Shown: positions 17,668-27,837, counted from the stretch's first letter. The stretch is DNA of 64,000 nucleotides from Halorubrum aquaticum (GCF_900113615.1 NZ_FOPZ01000012.1:33589-97588), one strand, 5' to 3'. Program-made: numbers and translations. The notes: generated by a model from the letters alone, not told the origin.

Positions 17668-18192
17668 ATGACCGTCGTCAGCGTGTCGATGCCCGAGGAG
17701 CTGCTCGATCGGATCGACGAGTTCGCGGACGAACACGGGTACACCGGGCGCAGCGAGGTGGTCCGTGAGGCCTCCCGGAACCTCCTCGGCGAGTTCGAGG
17801 ACGCCCGGCTGGAGGACCGCCGGCTGATGGCCGTCGTGACGGTGCTCTTCGATTACGAGACCACGAGCGTCGAGGAGCGGATGATGCGACTTCGACACGA
17901 ACACGAGGGGCTCGTCGCCTCCAACTTCCACAACCACGTCGGCTCCCGGTACTGTATGGAGCTCTTCGTCCTCGAGGGGAGCCTCTCGGAGATCTCCACG
18001 TTCGTCGGGAAGGTCCGCGCCACGAAGGACACCCTCACCGTCGACTACAGCGTGACCCCCGTCGACGAGTTCGGCGCCGGCGGGCTCGAGGCCGTGGAGG
18101 CCGCGAGCGGGGGCGGCCACGATCACGGAAACGGCCATGACCACGACGACCGGATCGAGCGCGCCGACGAGACCGGCGAGGACGAGGAGTGA
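17668..18192 (+). CDS. nikR: NikR-family nickel-responsive regulator
   Basis: 174 aa. An N-terminal ribbon-helix-helix (about 1-45, [18 protein letters not shown]) is followed by the ACT-like metal-sensing domain. The square-planar nickel ligands align with E. coli NikR (H76, H87, H89, C95) as H77, H88, H90 and C96 here, with identical spacing. It differs by a C-terminal His/Asp tail ([13 protein letters not shown]) that could bind extra metal. It should repress nickel uptake when nickel is high; no nickel transporter lies in the window, so targets are elsewhere. The ATG is preceded by an AT-rich stretch (17654-17667) and an ATTAAC element near 17640. Confidence 0.92.
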   Translation: MTVVSVSMPEELLDRIDEFADEHGYTGRSEVVREASRNLLGEFEDARLEDRRLMAVVTVLFDYETTSVEERMMRLRHEHEGLVASNFHNHVGSRYCMELFVLEGSLSEISTFVGKVRATKDTLTVDYSVTPVDEFGAGGLEAVEAASGGGHDHGNGHDHDDRIERADETGEDEE

Positions 18193-18199
18193 CGCCGCG

Positions 18200-20476
18200 C
18201 TACGGCCTCGAGGCCGATACGCTCTCGATCGCAGCCGTGAAGTCATCGCCGGTGATCCCGACCTCGTCGGCGTGGTCGTTTGCCGCCTCGCCGTGTTCGT
18301 CCGCGACCCGCTCTATCGCGGTCATCGCCGCCTCCCGGCAGACCGCCGCGATCTCCGCGCCCGAGTAGCCGTCGGTCTCGTCGGCGAGCCGCCCTAAGTC
18401 CACGTCGTCGGCGACCGGTTTCTCTCGGGTGTGAACGGCGAACACCGCCCGCCTGGCGTCGCGGTCGGGTTCGGGCACCTCGACGTGCGTCTCCAGCCGA
18501 CCGGGACGCAACAGGGCCGGGTCGATCGCCGCCCGGCGGTTCGTCGCGGCGAGCACCACCAGGTTCGGGTTGTCGCTCGCGCGGTCCAGTTCGGTGAGCA
18601 ACTGGGAAACCACCCGCTCGCCGACGCCGGAGCCGTCGCCGCCCCCGCCGTCGCGGTCCGCCGCGATCGCGTCGATCTCGTCGAAGAAGACGATCACCGG
18701 GGCGGCCTGTCTGGCGCGGTCGAAGAGGTCGCGAACCGCCTTCTCGGACTCGCCGACGTACCGATCGAGCAGCTCCGGACCGGCGACCTGAATGAAGTTG
18801 ACTCCGCTCTCGCCCGCGATCGCCCGCGCGAGCAGCGTCTTCCCGGTGCCCGGCGGCCCGTGGAGGAGGACGCCCGTGGGCGGGTCCGCGTTCGCGGCGT
18901 CGAACAGCGGGCCGTACGTCAGCGGCCAGCTCACCGCGCGCTCCAGCTTCTCCTTCGCCCCGTCGAGCCCGCCCACGTCCGAGAAGTCGGTGGTCGGCTG
19001 TTCGGCGACGTACTCGCGCATCGCGCTCGGCTCGACGGCGGCGTGGGCCGCCTCGAAGTCGCCCCGCGTGACCGTCACCTCGGCGAGCGCGCGGGCGTCG
19101 CTCTCGCGGGCGCGCCGGAGCGCGGTCATCGCCGCCTCCTGGGTCAGCCCCTCGATGTCCGCCCCGACGAAGCCGTGGGTCCGGCTCGCGATCCGGTCCA
19201 GGTCCACGTCGTCGGCGAGCGGCATCCGCCGCGTGTGGACGTCGAGGATCTGTCTGCGACCCGCCTCGCCGGGGACGCCGATCTCGATCTCGCGGTCGAA
19301 CCGGCCGCCGCGGCGGAGCGCGGGGTCGAGCGAGTCGACCCGATTGGTCGCGCCGATGACGATCACGTCGCCGCGGGCGTCGAGTCCGTCCATGAGCGAG
19401 AGCAACTGGCCGACGACGCGGTTCTCCACGTCGCCGCCGTCGTCGCGCTTGCCCGCGATCGAATCGATCTCGTCGAAGAAGACGATCGCGGGCGCGTCCT
19501 CGCTCGCGCGCTCGAAGACGTCCCGCAGGCGTTCCTCCGATTCGCCCTTGTACTTCGACATGATCTCCGGGCCGTCGACGGTGATGAACGTCGCGTCGAC
19601 CTCGTTGGCGACCGCGCGGGCGATGAGCGTCTTCCCCGTGCCCGGCGGCCCGTACAGCAGGACCCCCTTCGGCGGGTCGACCCCGAGCCGGGTGAACACT
19701 TCCGGCTCCGATAACGGGAGCTCGATCGTCTCGCGCACCAGTTCCAGCTCCTCGTCGAGCCCGCCGATGTCCTCGTAGGTCGCGCCGGCGGTGTGGTCCG
19801 CGGGCGGGGCCGGGTCGTCGCCGGCGGGGTGGCCGTCGGTCCCGGGCGGCCCGTCGGCCGCCTCCGATCCCGTTCCGGACCTCCCGCCCGACTCCGCGCC
19901 GGATCCGGTGCCGGGGTCCTTCCGGTTCCCGTCGACGTCCGATCCGGTTCGATTCGGCTCGCCGTCCTCCTCCTCGTAGTCGACCGACACGTCGGTGCCG
20001 GTCGTGACCCGGACGGTGCCGCTCGGCCGCGTCTCGCGGACGACGAACCGGAGGCCGCCGAGCCGCTCGACGTGGACGGCCTCGCCCCGGGAGATCGGTC
20101 GGTCGCGGAGGTCGCGGGCGAGCGCCCGCTCGACGACCTCGCGGCTCACGTCGACCGACGCCAGCCGGGCGGGCGCGCCGAAGACGACCCGGTCGGCGTC
20201 GGCGACCTCCACGGGGCTGACGGTGACCGCGTCGCCGACCTTCACGCCGGCGTTGGCGCGGGTGTCGGCGTCGATGAGGACGGAGCCGTCCTGCGCGTCG
20301 GGGCCGCCGGGCCACACCTTCGCGACGGCCGAGCGCTCGCCGTCTATCCGGACCGTGTCGCCGCTGAGGAGGCCGAGTCGCTTGCGCGCGGGTTCGGGGA
20401 GCCTGGCGATGCCGCGGCCCGCGTCGCGCTTCTCGGCGGCGCGGACCGTGAGACTGACGCCGGCGGTCTCGTTCAT
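18200..20476 (-). CDS. CDC48/VAT-type AAA+ ATPase
   Basis: 758 aa. An N-terminal double-psi beta-barrel/CDC48 N domain (about 1-180) is followed by an acidic, Gly/Asp/Ser-rich linker (about 180-235) and two AAA modules. Walker A motifs GPPGTGKT lie near residues 275 (D1) and 540 (D2); Walker B segments read VFFDEID. Such ATPases unfold proteins, feeding the archaeal proteasome (family knowledge). The linker is longer than in VAT. The start MNETAG at 20476 was chosen because a GGTAAAG TATA element lies 27 nt upstream and the longer frame has atypical composition. The gene is convergent with nikR (7-bp gap) and divergent from endA. Confidence 0.95.
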   Translation of the reverse strand: MNETAGVSLTVRAAEKRDAGRGIARLPEPARKRLGLLSGDTVRIDGERSAVAKVWPGGPDAQDGSVLIDADTRANAGVKVGDAVTVSPVEVADADRVVFGAPARLASVDVSREVVERALARDLRDRPISRGEAVHVERLGGLRFVVRETRPSGTVRVTTGTDVSVDYEEEDGEPNRTGSDVDGNRKDPGTGSGAESGGRSGTGSEAADGPPGTDGHPAGDDPAPPADHTAGATYEDIGGLDEELELVRETIELPLSEPEVFTRLGVDPPKGVLLYGPPGTGKTLIARAVANEVDATFITVDGPEIMSKYKGESEERLRDVFERASEDAPAIVFFDEIDSIAGKRDDGGDVENRVVGQLLSLMDGLDARGDVIVIGATNRVDSLDPALRRGGRFDREIEIGVPGEAGRRQILDVHTRRMPLADDVDLDRIASRTHGFVGADIEGLTQEAAMTALRRARESDARALAEVTVTRGDFEAAHAAVEPSAMREYVAEQPTTDFSDVGGLDGAKEKLERAVSWPLTYGPLFDAANADPPTGVLLHGPPGTGKTLLARAIAGESGVNFIQVAGPELLDRYVGESEKAVRDLFDRARQAAPVIVFFDEIDAIAADRDGGGGDGSGVGERVVSQLLTELDRASDNPNLVVLAATNRRAAIDPALLRPGRLETHVEVPEPDRDARRAVFAVHTREKPVADDVDLGRLADETDGYSGAEIAAVCREAAMTAIERVADEHGEAANDHADEVGITGDDFTAAIESVSASRP

Positions 20477-20585
20477 GGGTCGCCTTCCGCCCGCTGGCCC
20501 TTTACCCTTACTCGGGGCGTCCACCGAGCGTGACGCCACTCCGCCGACCGCAACCGCCTTACCCCGTCCGACCGGGTGTGCGAGC

Positions 20586-21788
20586 ATGCAACCGACAGGC
20601 GACCTCCGCGGCGACGCGGTCCACGTCGGCGGGGACGCCAAACAGCGGTTCTACGACTCGCGGGGCTACGGTCGCCCGGTCGGCGGGAACGCGATCGAGC
20701 TCTCGCGAGTCGAGGCCGCCCACCTGCTGTTCCGCGGCGACCTCGCGGGGGTGACCCTCGCGTCCGACGACGACCCCGCCGGATTCGAGCGGTTCTTCGT
20801 CGACAGCGCGGTCGCGGTCGACCGGTTCGCGGTGCGGTACCTCGTCTACGCCGACCTCCGCGACCGCGGGTTCTACCTCTCGCCCGCCCGCGAGCCGTGG
20901 CCGGGCGGCCGGGCCGAGGTCGCCGACGCGGTCGATATCGTGGCCTACGAGCGCGGGTCGACGCCCGACACCGGGAACGTTCACTACCCGGTGCGAGTGG
21001 TGGGCGAACGCGAGTCGGTCCCCGCCGGCGACGTGGCGGGCCAGACCCTCGCCGTCGTCGACGAGGAGAGCGACATCACCTACTTCGAGACCGGCCGTCC
21101 CGACCTGGAGGGCTCGACCGACTACGACCCGCCCGCCGACCTGACAGGAGTCCTGCTCGCCGACCGGGTCGTAGTCTGGGACGCGCCGCCGACCCTCTAC
21201 GAGCGCGGGTTCTACGGCCAGCCGCTGACGGGACGGGCCGCCGCGGTGGAGGGCGTCGTCCAGCTCTCGCTCGTCGAGGCCGCGTCGCTCGCGGCCGACG
21301 GGGTCCTCCGGCTCTCCGAGGTCGTGGACGACGACCCCGCGAGCCACGGCGACGGCGACCCGCCGGGCGACGACCCCGTGAGCGCCGACGCCGCCGCCGA
21401 CCCAGTGAGCGCCGCGGCCGCGATCGTCGCCCGCGGCCACGCGGTCGAGGGCGACCGGTTCGACCGTCGGCTGGCGACCTACCGCGACCTCCGCGATCGC
21501 CGGACCGTCCCCAAGACGGGATTCAAGTTCGGCGCGGACTTCCGGACCTACCTCGACGTCGAGACGGTCGAGGACCTCCCGCACTCCGAGCACCTCGTTC
21601 GGGTGGTCGAGCCCGGTCACGCGTTCGCGCCGCGCGAGCTCTCGCTCGACGTGCGGCTCGCGGGCGGCGTCCGCAAGGAGCTGCTGTTCGCGCTGACGGA
21701 CGGGAGCGGGGATCGGGGTGAGCCCGGAGCCGATGACGGAATCGACGACGGGATCGAGTGGCTCTCGGTCGGGAGGCTGACGCCGTGA
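20586..21788 (+). CDS. endA: tRNA-splicing endonuclease
   Basis: 400 aa, the long haloarchaeal form in which two endonuclease units are fused in one chain. The first half (about 1-190) is a degenerate copy. The second half, after an acidic insert, holds the catalytic site: Tyr in FRTYLD, His in [10 protein letters not shown] and Lys in GGVRKELLF. It cuts bulge-helix-bulge motifs in pre-tRNA, for example intron-containing tRNA-Trp, and in pre-rRNA. It is divergent from the CDC48 gene; a CTTACC element near 20560 is 26 nt before the ATG. trpS lies three genes downstream. Confidence 0.95.
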   Translation: MQPTGDLRGDAVHVGGDAKQRFYDSRGYGRPVGGNAIELSRVEAAHLLFRGDLAGVTLASDDDPAGFERFFVDSAVAVDRFAVRYLVYADLRDRGFYLSPAREPWPGGRAEVADAVDIVAYERGSTPDTGNVHYPVRVVGERESVPAGDVAGQTLAVVDEESDITYFETGRPDLEGSTDYDPPADLTGVLLADRVVVWDAPPTLYERGFYGQPLTGRAAAVEGVVQLSLVEAASLAADGVLRLSEVVDDDPASHGDGDPPGDDPVSADAAADPVSAAAAIVARGHAVEGDRFDRRLATYRDLRDRRTVPKTGFKFGADFRTYLDVETVEDLPHSEHLVRVVEPGHAFAPRELSLDVRLAGGVRKELLFALTDGSGDRGEPGADDGIDDGIEWLSVGRLTP

Positions 21789-21798
21789 GGGGACTCCC

Positions 21799-23019
21799 GT
21801 GACCCTCGCGGTCTCGTTCTGGGCGCTCGTCGTCTTCGCGACGATATCGTGTCTGTTCATGGCGTGGTCGCTCGGGGCCAACAGCAACTCGCCGCCGTTC
21901 GCCCCGGCGATCGGAGCCAACGCGGTGTCGACGATGCGCGCGGCGTTCCTGATCGGGATCCTCGCCGCCGCAGGCGCGCTGACGCAGGGCGGGGCGATCT
22001 CCGAGACGGTCGGCGCGGACCTGATCGACGGGATCGCCATCACGCCGCTCGGGGCGACGACCGGCCTGCTCGTGGCCGCGTCGTTCATGGCGTTCGGCGT
22101 CTACAGCGGCTACCCGGTCCCGGCCGCGTTCGCGACGACGGGCGCGATGGTCGGCGTCGGCCTCTCGCTCGGCGGCGACCCCGCCTTCGACACCTACCGG
22201 CGGATCGGGACGTTCTGGGTCATGGTGCCGCCCGTCTCCGGCGGGCTCGCGTACCTCACGGCGACGCTGCTGCGGCGCGACGACGTGCCCGACACCGTCG
22301 GCGTCCCGCTTCTGGCCGGCGTGGTCGCCGGGATCCTCGCGAACGTCCGGCTCGGCGTGATCCCGCACCCGGAGCGCGCGCAGGGCTCCGTCGCCGAGGC
22401 GGTCGCGGCAGCGGTCGACGGTCGCGTCGACCTCCCGACCGCGCTCGGCGTCGACCCCGTCGTCGCCCTCGTGACGCTCGCGTTCGCAGTCGTCGGGTTC
22501 CGGTTCATCCGCCGGCGGACACAGGCCTCCGTCGAGAAGGGGATCCGGACGTTTCTGCTCCTCCTCGGCAGCGTCGTCGCCTTCTCGAGCGGCGGCAGCC
22601 AGGTGGGGCTCGCGACCGGCCCGCTGGAGAACCTCTACGGGACGGAGCTCGGCCTGCCCGCGATCGCGCTGATGGGCGTCGGGGCGACCGGGATCCTCGC
22701 GGGCGCGTGGATGGGTGCGCCGCGGCTCCTCCAAGCGACCTCGCGGGAGTACGCCCAGCTCGGCCTCCGGCGGTCGATCGCGGCGCTCGTGCCGGGGTTC
22801 GTCATCGCGCAGGCGGCGATCACGCTGGGGATCCCCATCTCGTTCAACAACATCATCATCTCGGGCGTCATCGGCGGCGGACTCGCGGCGGGCTCCGCGG
22901 GCGTCTCACGCCGGAAGATCGGCGTGACGCTCGCGTTCTGGGTGATAACGCTCGTCACGTCCATCGCGATCGGTTTCGGCCTCTACCGGCTCCTCTCGAC
23001 GGTCCTCGGGATCGCGTGA
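21799..23019 (+). CDS. PiT-family inorganic phosphate transporter
   Basis: 406 aa, about ten hydrophobic segments. The two family signature halves are present: SLGANSNSPPFAPAIGANAVS near residue 25, and the related PISFNNIIISGVIGGG near residue 350. PiT proteins import phosphate as a metal complex with protons or sodium. It starts with GTG at 21799, 10 bp after the endA stop. No separate promoter is seen, so it is probably in the endA transcript. There is no PhoU homologue next to it. Confidence 0.92.
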   Translation: MTLAVSFWALVVFATISCLFMAWSLGANSNSPPFAPAIGANAVSTMRAAFLIGILAAAGALTQGGAISETVGADLIDGIAITPLGATTGLLVAASFMAFGVYSGYPVPAAFATTGAMVGVGLSLGGDPAFDTYRRIGTFWVMVPPVSGGLAYLTATLLRRDDVPDTVGVPLLAGVVAGILANVRLGVIPHPERAQGSVAEAVAAAVDGRVDLPTALGVDPVVALVTLAFAVVGFRFIRRRTQASVEKGIRTFLLLLGSVVAFSSGGSQVGLATGPLENLYGTELGLPAIALMGVGATGILAGAWMGAPRLLQATSREYAQLGLRRSIAALVPGFVIAQAAITLGIPISFNNIIISGVIGGGLAAGSAGVSRRKIGVTLAFWVITLVTSIAIGFGLYRLLSTVLGIA

Positions 23020-23043
23020 GGCCGGGGGATCCCGCGTATCCGG

Positions 23044-23475
23044 TCACCGAACGACGGTGACCGTGACGGGCGCCTCCCCGACGACCGCGGTCGCGACCGT
23101 CCCGAGGAGCCGTCGAGCGATCGAGCCGCGCTCGCCGCCGTGGCCGCCCATCACGACGTGGTCGACGTCGTGGTCCTCGACGTACCCGAGGATCGTCTCC
23201 GCGGGATCGCCGGTCTCCACCGCGGTCTCGACGGTCCGACCGTCGGCGGCGGCTCGATCGCGGGCGTCCTCGACCAGCCGCTCCGCGCGCGCCGCCGCGT
23301 TCCGCTCCCGTTTCCCGTCCGGCTCCAGGACGCCGCCCTCGGCCATGCCGGCGTCCAGCGGGGTGAGGACGTTCAACACCGTCACCGGACGGTCGAAGGT
23401 CGCGAGCGCGTGTGCCAGCGCCTCCTCGGCCAGCGGCGAGCCGTCGAGGGGAACGAGCACGTGATCGGGGGTCAT
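23044..23475 (-). CDS. Universal stress protein, UspA family
   Basis: 143 aa, single Usp domain. The N-terminal strand VLVPLDGSPLAEEAL and the C-terminal nucleotide-binding motif MGGHGGERGSIARRLLGTVA (G2xG9xGS type) indicate an ATP-binding Usp. Its physiological role is unknown; neighbouring phosphate transport may be coincidental. It is convergent with the phosphate transporter gene (24-bp gap). The CTTTATG element near 23501 is 26 nt before the ATG, giving a leaderless start. Confidence 0.93.
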   Translation of the reverse strand: MTPDHVLVPLDGSPLAEEALAHALATFDRPVTVLNVLTPLDAGMAEGGVLEPDGKRERNAAARAERLVEDARDRAAADGRTVETAVETGDPAETILGYVEDHDVDHVVMGGHGGERGSIARRLLGTVATAVVGEAPVTVTVVR

Positions 23476-23600
23476 ACCGGACGATCGGCCGGCGGGGGCA
23501 TAAAGCCCGCAAGCCGTCGGTCGCCTCCGAGTCGCCGGAGGCGTGCGAGTCGCTCCCGCGCAAGCGAACGGTTTTTGCGTCGACCGACGGGAGGGAAGGT

Positions 23601-25202
23601 ATGAACGAGGACACCCCCCGCACGGACGGCGGGACCGAGCGCGCCGACGGCGAGCCGAGCGAGGACGTCGCGCTCGACCCGTGGGGGTCGGCGTCGGTCG
23701 GCGACTACGCCGACCTCTTCGCCGAGTTCGGGATCGAGGCGTTCGACGACGTCGCCGACGACGTGATCGACCCGCACTACCTGATGCGCCGCGGCGTCAT
23801 CTTCGGGCACCGCGAGTACGACGCAGTCGCGGAGGCGATGGCGAACGACGAGCCGTTCGCCGCGCTCTCGGGCTTCATGCCCACCGGCGACCCGCACATC
23901 GGCCACAAGCTCGTGTTCGACGAGCTGATCTGGCATCAGGAGCGGGGCGGCGACGTGTTCGGGCTGATCGCCGACCTCGAGGCCCACTCCGCGCGCGGGA
24001 TGTCCTGGGACGAGATCGACGAGCACGCCCGGAGCTACCTCTTGAGCCTTCTGGCGCTCGGGTTCGACCCCGAGGCGGGCGAGCTCTACCGCCAGTCCGA
24101 CAACCGGGAGGTCCAGGACCTCGGCTTCGAGCTGGGGTCGAAGGCCAACTTCTCGGAGTTCGAGGCGATCTACGGCTTCGACGGCGAGACGAACGTCTCG
24201 CACATGCAGAGCGTCGTCACCCAGACCGCGGACATCCTCTATCCGCAGCTCGTCGACGAGCCGAAACCCACGGTGATCCCGGTCGGCCCCGACCAGGACC
24301 CGCACGTCCGGCTCACGCGCGACCTGGCGACTCGCGTGCGCTACTTCAAGGTGACCGAGGCGTTCGCGAGCTTCGAGCTCGACAACGAGGAGCGGACGCT
24401 GGTTCGCGCCGCCTACGACGCGCTCGCGGCCGACGTCGACGACGCCGAGACCGACGTTCGCTGTGAGGACGCCGCCGCGTGGCTCGACGACTACGAGCCG
24501 CCCGAGATCGACGAGGAGAGCGTCGACCTCGCCGCCGCCAAGTCCAGCGCCCTCGACAAGCTCCGCGCGGGCGGCAAGGAGCCGCTCCGGCCCCGGGTCC
24601 GGTTCCTCGACCGCAACGCCACCGACGAGGCGTTCGAGGCGCTGATCGAGGCGATCGACGGCGAGAAACGGGTCTTCGAGGGCCACGTCGACGCCTTCGA
24701 TCTCACGCGGGAGGAAGCCGAGTCGGTCGCCCGCGAGGTCGAGATCGACCACGACGGGTTCGGCTTCCGGCAGCCCTCCTCGATCTACCACCGCTTCATG
24801 ACCGGGCTCACCGGCGGGAAGATGTCCTCGTCGATCCCGGCGAGCCACATCTCGCTGCTCGACGATCCCGAGGACGGCTACGACAAGGTGCGCTCGGCGA
24901 CGACCGGCGGACGCGACACGGCCGAGGAGCAGCGCGAGCTGGGCGGCGAGCCCGACGAGTGCCCCGTCTACGAGCTGTACGCCTACCTGCTGGCGGGCGA
25001 CGACGACGGGCTCGCCAAGGAGGTGTACTCCGAGTGCGCGAACGGCGAGCGCCTCTGTGGCGGCTGTAAGGAGCAGGCCGCCGAACTCATGCGCGAGTTC
25101 CTCGAGGAGCACCAGGAGAAACGCGAGGAGGCGGAGGAGGTCCTCGACGAACTCGACATCGACCTCGACTCCGACCGGCGCGGGACGGGCGGGGAACACT
25201 GA
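23601..25202 (+). CDS. trpS: Tryptophanyl-tRNA synthetase
   Basis: 533 aa, the long archaeal/eukaryal-type TrpRS. The HIGH motif appears as PTGDPHIGHK near residue 100, and the KMSKS-like loop as GGKMSSSIP near residue 410. An acidic insert (about 260-320) with DAETDVRCEDAAAW is present between them. It charges tRNA-Trp. The promoter TTTTTG at about 23571-23576 is 27 nt upstream of the ATG at 23601; the longer upstream frame is Arg-rich and rejected. The proximity of endA may reflect the intron in haloarchaeal tRNA-Trp. Confidence 0.97.
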   Translation: MNEDTPRTDGGTERADGEPSEDVALDPWGSASVGDYADLFAEFGIEAFDDVADDVIDPHYLMRRGVIFGHREYDAVAEAMANDEPFAALSGFMPTGDPHIGHKLVFDELIWHQERGGDVFGLIADLEAHSARGMSWDEIDEHARSYLLSLLALGFDPEAGELYRQSDNREVQDLGFELGSKANFSEFEAIYGFDGETNVSHMQSVVTQTADILYPQLVDEPKPTVIPVGPDQDPHVRLTRDLATRVRYFKVTEAFASFELDNEERTLVRAAYDALAADVDDAETDVRCEDAAAWLDDYEPPEIDEESVDLAAAKSSALDKLRAGGKEPLRPRVRFLDRNATDEAFEALIEAIDGEKRVFEGHVDAFDLTREEAESVAREVEIDHDGFGFRQPSSIYHRFMTGLTGGKMSSSIPASHISLLDDPEDGYDKVRSATTGGRDTAEEQRELGGEPDECPVYELYAYLLAGDDDGLAKEVYSECANGERLCGGCKEQAAELMREFLEEHQEKREEAEEVLDELDIDLDSDRRGTGGEH

Positions 25203-25271
25203 CCTCGCCGCCGATCCGTCCGGGCGGACGAGAGCGCGGCCGCTACGCGACTGACGATCCGGTATGAATGG

Positions 25272-25576
25272 TGGACGGCCGGGGTAGCCCGGTGTTCCGG
25301 CACGGGGTATCCCGGTTGCCTCCTCCACCCCGCGACCCGACGAGCGACGGGCGTCCGGCGGTGGGCTGCTCGCTTCCGCGCCTGACCCGTTGTCGCCGGC
25401 GAACCATGACGGACCGCTCCTGCGAGCGGGCGCCACGGACCGCTGTCCCCGGCGGACGAGGCTTCCACGTTGGCTCTCGGGGCCCGCGCCGGTCCATCCG
25501 GACGTGCCCGGTGTTCGGTCCCCGCTGAAGACTACCTCACGGGTGACGAGCGGGGCCTAACCGCCCGACCTAGTCC
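25272..25576 (-). ncRNA. ffs: Signal recognition particle RNA (7S RNA)
   Basis: About 305 nt, matching the roughly 300-nt archaeal 7S RNA. Read on the minus strand, it contains the helix 8 core GGGTCAGG...GCGGAAGC...GAGCAGCCC (plus 25345-25385). It also has a 5' Alu-domain segment GGTTAGGCCCC, and end pairing of GGTCGGG near the 5' end with CCCGGCC near the 3' end (helix 1, seven pairs, one G-U). It scaffolds SRP54 and SRP19 for co-translational membrane targeting; srp19 is in this window at 54.2 kb. The ends are estimated to about 10 nt. No protein gene occupies 25203-25660. Confidence 0.9.
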
Positions 25577-25597
25577 GGTTTCCACTACATCGGTGCC

Positions 25598-25608
25598 CCA
25601 TAAGGGCC
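25598..25608 (-). promoter_or_regulatory. TATA element of the SRP RNA gene
   Basis: The minus strand reads CCCTTATGGGG here, with TTAT centred near 25602, about 26 nt upstream of the estimated RNA 5' end. Confidence 0.5.
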
Positions 25609-25660
25609 TTTCGTTCGCGGGACACCGCCCGCTCGCCGGCGTCGTCGCTCGGCCCCGGAC

Positions 25661-26068
25661 CTACCCGAGCAGCTCCCGGGCGTACACGCCGGCGGAGAGC
25701 GGCATCGGCAGCGACGCGACGGTCACGGCGGTCGCGTGGTGCTCGAGCCAGCGGTACTCGCCGAACATCGTCGTCGGCTCGATCGAGAGCCACCAGACCG
25801 CCGCGAGCAGGGTCGTCGCGCTCCCGAGGACGACGAGCGCGCCGGCGAGGGTCCCCGGATCGACGTTCCCGCGCTCGACGGAGGCGAACACGACCGCGCT
25901 CAACAGCGCGAACAGCGCCACCCCGCCGGCTCCCACGGGACCGGCCGTGTAGTACCCGGCGAGCTGGGCGTCGAAGCCGGTCACGAGCGCGTACGGCGCG
26001 GCGAGCAGGAGCGCGCTGACGAGGGCGGCGGCGATCCCGACCTGTCGGGAGCGAGCGCGAACGTTCAT
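25661..26068 (-). CDS. Four-helix membrane protein, unknown function
   Basis: 135 aa, not recognised. Hydrophobic segments lie at about 12-30, 42-62, 72-95 and 110-130. The external loop between the first two helices is aromatic (LAGYYTAGPV), and an HHATAV motif precedes the last helix. The small size and four helices are typical of unnamed haloarchaeal membrane proteins. CTTTTACC near 26095 lies 27 nt before the ATG at 26068, supporting the start. It lies immediately upstream of the SRP RNA on the same strand, but the RNA has its own TATA element. Confidence 0.75.
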   Translation of the reverse strand: MNVRARSRQVGIAAALVSALLLAAPYALVTGFDAQLAGYYTAGPVGAGGVALFALLSAVVFASVERGNVDPGTLAGALVVLGSATTLLAAVWWLSIEPTTMFGEYRWLEHHATAVTVASLPMPLSAGVYARELLG

Positions 26069-26179
26069 GCTCCGAGATACTCGGTCGGCGCGGTAAAAGG
26101 ACCGGATCGCGTTCGGTTTCCCACCCGCTCCCGCCGTCGAGCCCGCACCGTTTTGGCTCCCCGGCGCGGACGGGTGGAC

Positions 26180-26638
26180 ATGTCGCTCGACATCGAGACG
26201 CCGGACCCGCCCGAGCTGTCCGCCGTCGACCCGAACGAGTACGAGGACGCCGACGTGGCCGGCGGCGAGTACCGCCGCGACGAGTTGGAGGCGTTCCTGC
26301 GCGAGGGTGCCTGGGAGGAGGCGTTCGCGCGATGGACCGCCGACTGCGACCTCGAGGAGTCCGACTGGCGGATCGTCGAGGACCTCGATCTCGTCTCCCG
26401 GTTCGACTTCTTCTGGGACTCCTTCGCCGACCGCGTGGGGTACCACGCGCCGGGCATCCCCGAGGACTGGAAGGAGCGGGAGTACCACGACGACCTCGAC
26501 TCGTGGGGCTCCGTCTCCGCGATCAACGCCGGGCTCACGGAGCTCGGACAGATCGCCTGTGACGTGCTCAAAGACGAGTACATCGACTGGGAGTCCGAGT
26601 ACGAGGCGCCCGACGACCTCCCCGACTTCGACGCGTGA
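26180..26638 (+). CDS. Acidic protein of unknown function
   Basis: 152 aa, not recognised. It is very acidic, Trp- and Asp/Glu-rich, with no membrane segments and no Cys pair. Predicted helices around EAFLREGAWEEAFARW and the conserved-looking SRFDFFWDSFADRVGY stretch suggest a globular fold. The end overlaps the GTG start of cobT by 4 bp (GTGA), so translation is coupled and a metabolic link to cobalamin is possible but unproven. CGTTTTGG near 26153 supports a leaderless ATG at 26180. Confidence 0.75.
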   Translation: MSLDIETPDPPELSAVDPNEYEDADVAGGEYRRDELEAFLREGAWEEAFARWTADCDLEESDWRIVEDLDLVSRFDFFWDSFADRVGYHAPGIPEDWKEREYHDDLDSWGSVSAINAGLTELGQIACDVLKDEYIDWESEYEAPDDLPDFDA

Positions 26639-27798
26639 CCGTACCGGACGACGACCCCGCGAGATCGCTCGATCGCTCGCCGCCGCCCGACTTCTCGCCG
26701 CCGCCGATCCCGGCGTTCGACGCCGACGCGGCCGACGCCGCCCGCGAGCGACAGGCCGAACTGACGAAGCCGCCCGGGAGCCTCGGCCGGCTCGAGGACC
26801 TCGCGGTCGCCCTCGCCGGGCTCACGGGCGAGCCCCGGCCAGCGCTCGCGAACCCGACCGTCGTCGTCGCCGCGGCGGACCACGGCGTGGTCGAACGGGG
26901 CGTCTCGGCGTATCCGCAGGCCGTGACCCGGACCATGCTCCGGAACTTCGTGGCCGGCGGGGCCGCCGTCTCCGCGATCAGCGAGGTCGTCGGCGCGGAC
27001 ACGCTCGTCGTCGACGCGGGCGTCGAGGGAGCGCCGGTCGAGGTCGAGGGGCCGGTCGACGAGGCGGTCGACGAAGCGGCGGACGCGAGAGCGAGCGAAG
27101 TCGTCGACGAGCGGGTCGGCTCCGGAACCGACGACATCGCCGCGGGGCCGGCGATGGCCCGCTCGGAGGCGGTCGCCGCGCTCGAGGCCGGCGTTCGGAC
27201 CGCCCGAACGCGGCTCGCCGAGGCCGGGATCGTCGCGCTCGGCGAGATGGGGATCGGGAACACCACCGTCGCCGCCGCGCTCACGTCGGCGATCGCCGGA
27301 GCCGACCCCGATCGCGTCACGGGGCCCGGAACGGGCGTCGACGAGGAGACCCGCGCACACAAGGTCCGGGTCGTCGAGCGCGCGCTCGCGCGGAACGGCC
27401 TCGATGGGAGCGGGGAACCCGACGACGGGGACGGACCCGACCCCGTCGAGGTGCTCCGGCGCGTCGGCGGCTACGAGGTCGGATTCCTCGCCGGCGTCGC
27501 GCTCGGCTGTGCGGCCGACCGGACGCCCGTCGTCGTCGACGGCGTGGTCTCGGGCGCGGCCGCGCTCGTCGCCGACGCCCTCGCGGACGACGTCCGACCG
27601 TACCTCCTCCCCTCCCACGCCGGGAGCGAGCCGGGGCACGCGGTCCAGCTCGACGCGCTGGACCTCGAGCCGCTCTTCGACCACGGCCTCCGGCTCGGCG
27701 AGGGCTCCGGCGCGGCGCTGGCGCTCTCGACCTACCGCGCCGCCTGCCGGACCCACGACCGGATGGCGACGTTCGCGGAGGCGGGCATCGAGCGGTGA
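26635..27798 (+). CDS. cobT: Nicotinate-nucleotide--dimethylbenzimidazole phosphoribosyltransferase-like protein
   Basis: 387 aa. The bacterial-type CobT pattern is present: ELTKPPGSLGRLEDLA, an AADHGVVERGVSAYPQ substrate loop, GEMGIGNTT, and the C-terminal catalytic Glu in RLGEGSGAALAL. It activates the lower-ligand base of cobalamin by transferring ribose-phosphate from nicotinate mononucleotide. In an archaeon the base could be dimethylbenzimidazole or another. The GTG start at 26635 overlaps the upstream stop by 4 bp. An acidic insert sits at about 255-280. It is convergent with the surface protein gene; no other cobalamin gene lies in the window. Confidence 0.93.
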   Translation: MTVPDDDPARSLDRSPPPDFSPPPIPAFDADAADAARERQAELTKPPGSLGRLEDLAVALAGLTGEPRPALANPTVVVAAADHGVVERGVSAYPQAVTRTMLRNFVAGGAAVSAISEVVGADTLVVDAGVEGAPVEVEGPVDEAVDEAADARASEVVDERVGSGTDDIAAGPAMARSEAVAALEAGVRTARTRLAEAGIVALGEMGIGNTTVAAALTSAIAGADPDRVTGPGTGVDEETRAHKVRVVERALARNGLDGSGEPDDGDGPDPVEVLRRVGGYEVGFLAGVALGCAADRTPVVVDGVVSGAAALVADALADDVRPYLLPSHAGSEPGHAVQLDALDLEPLFDHGLRLGEGSGAALALSTYRAACRTHDRMATFAEAGIER

Positions 27799-27837
27799 CG
27801 GGGCGGATCGAGAGGGGTACCGCTCGTCCCGTCGCCC

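Noticed and set aside
25203..25660. Several short open frames over the SRP RNA
   Set aside because: Basic, unordered sequences overlapping a clear 7S RNA.
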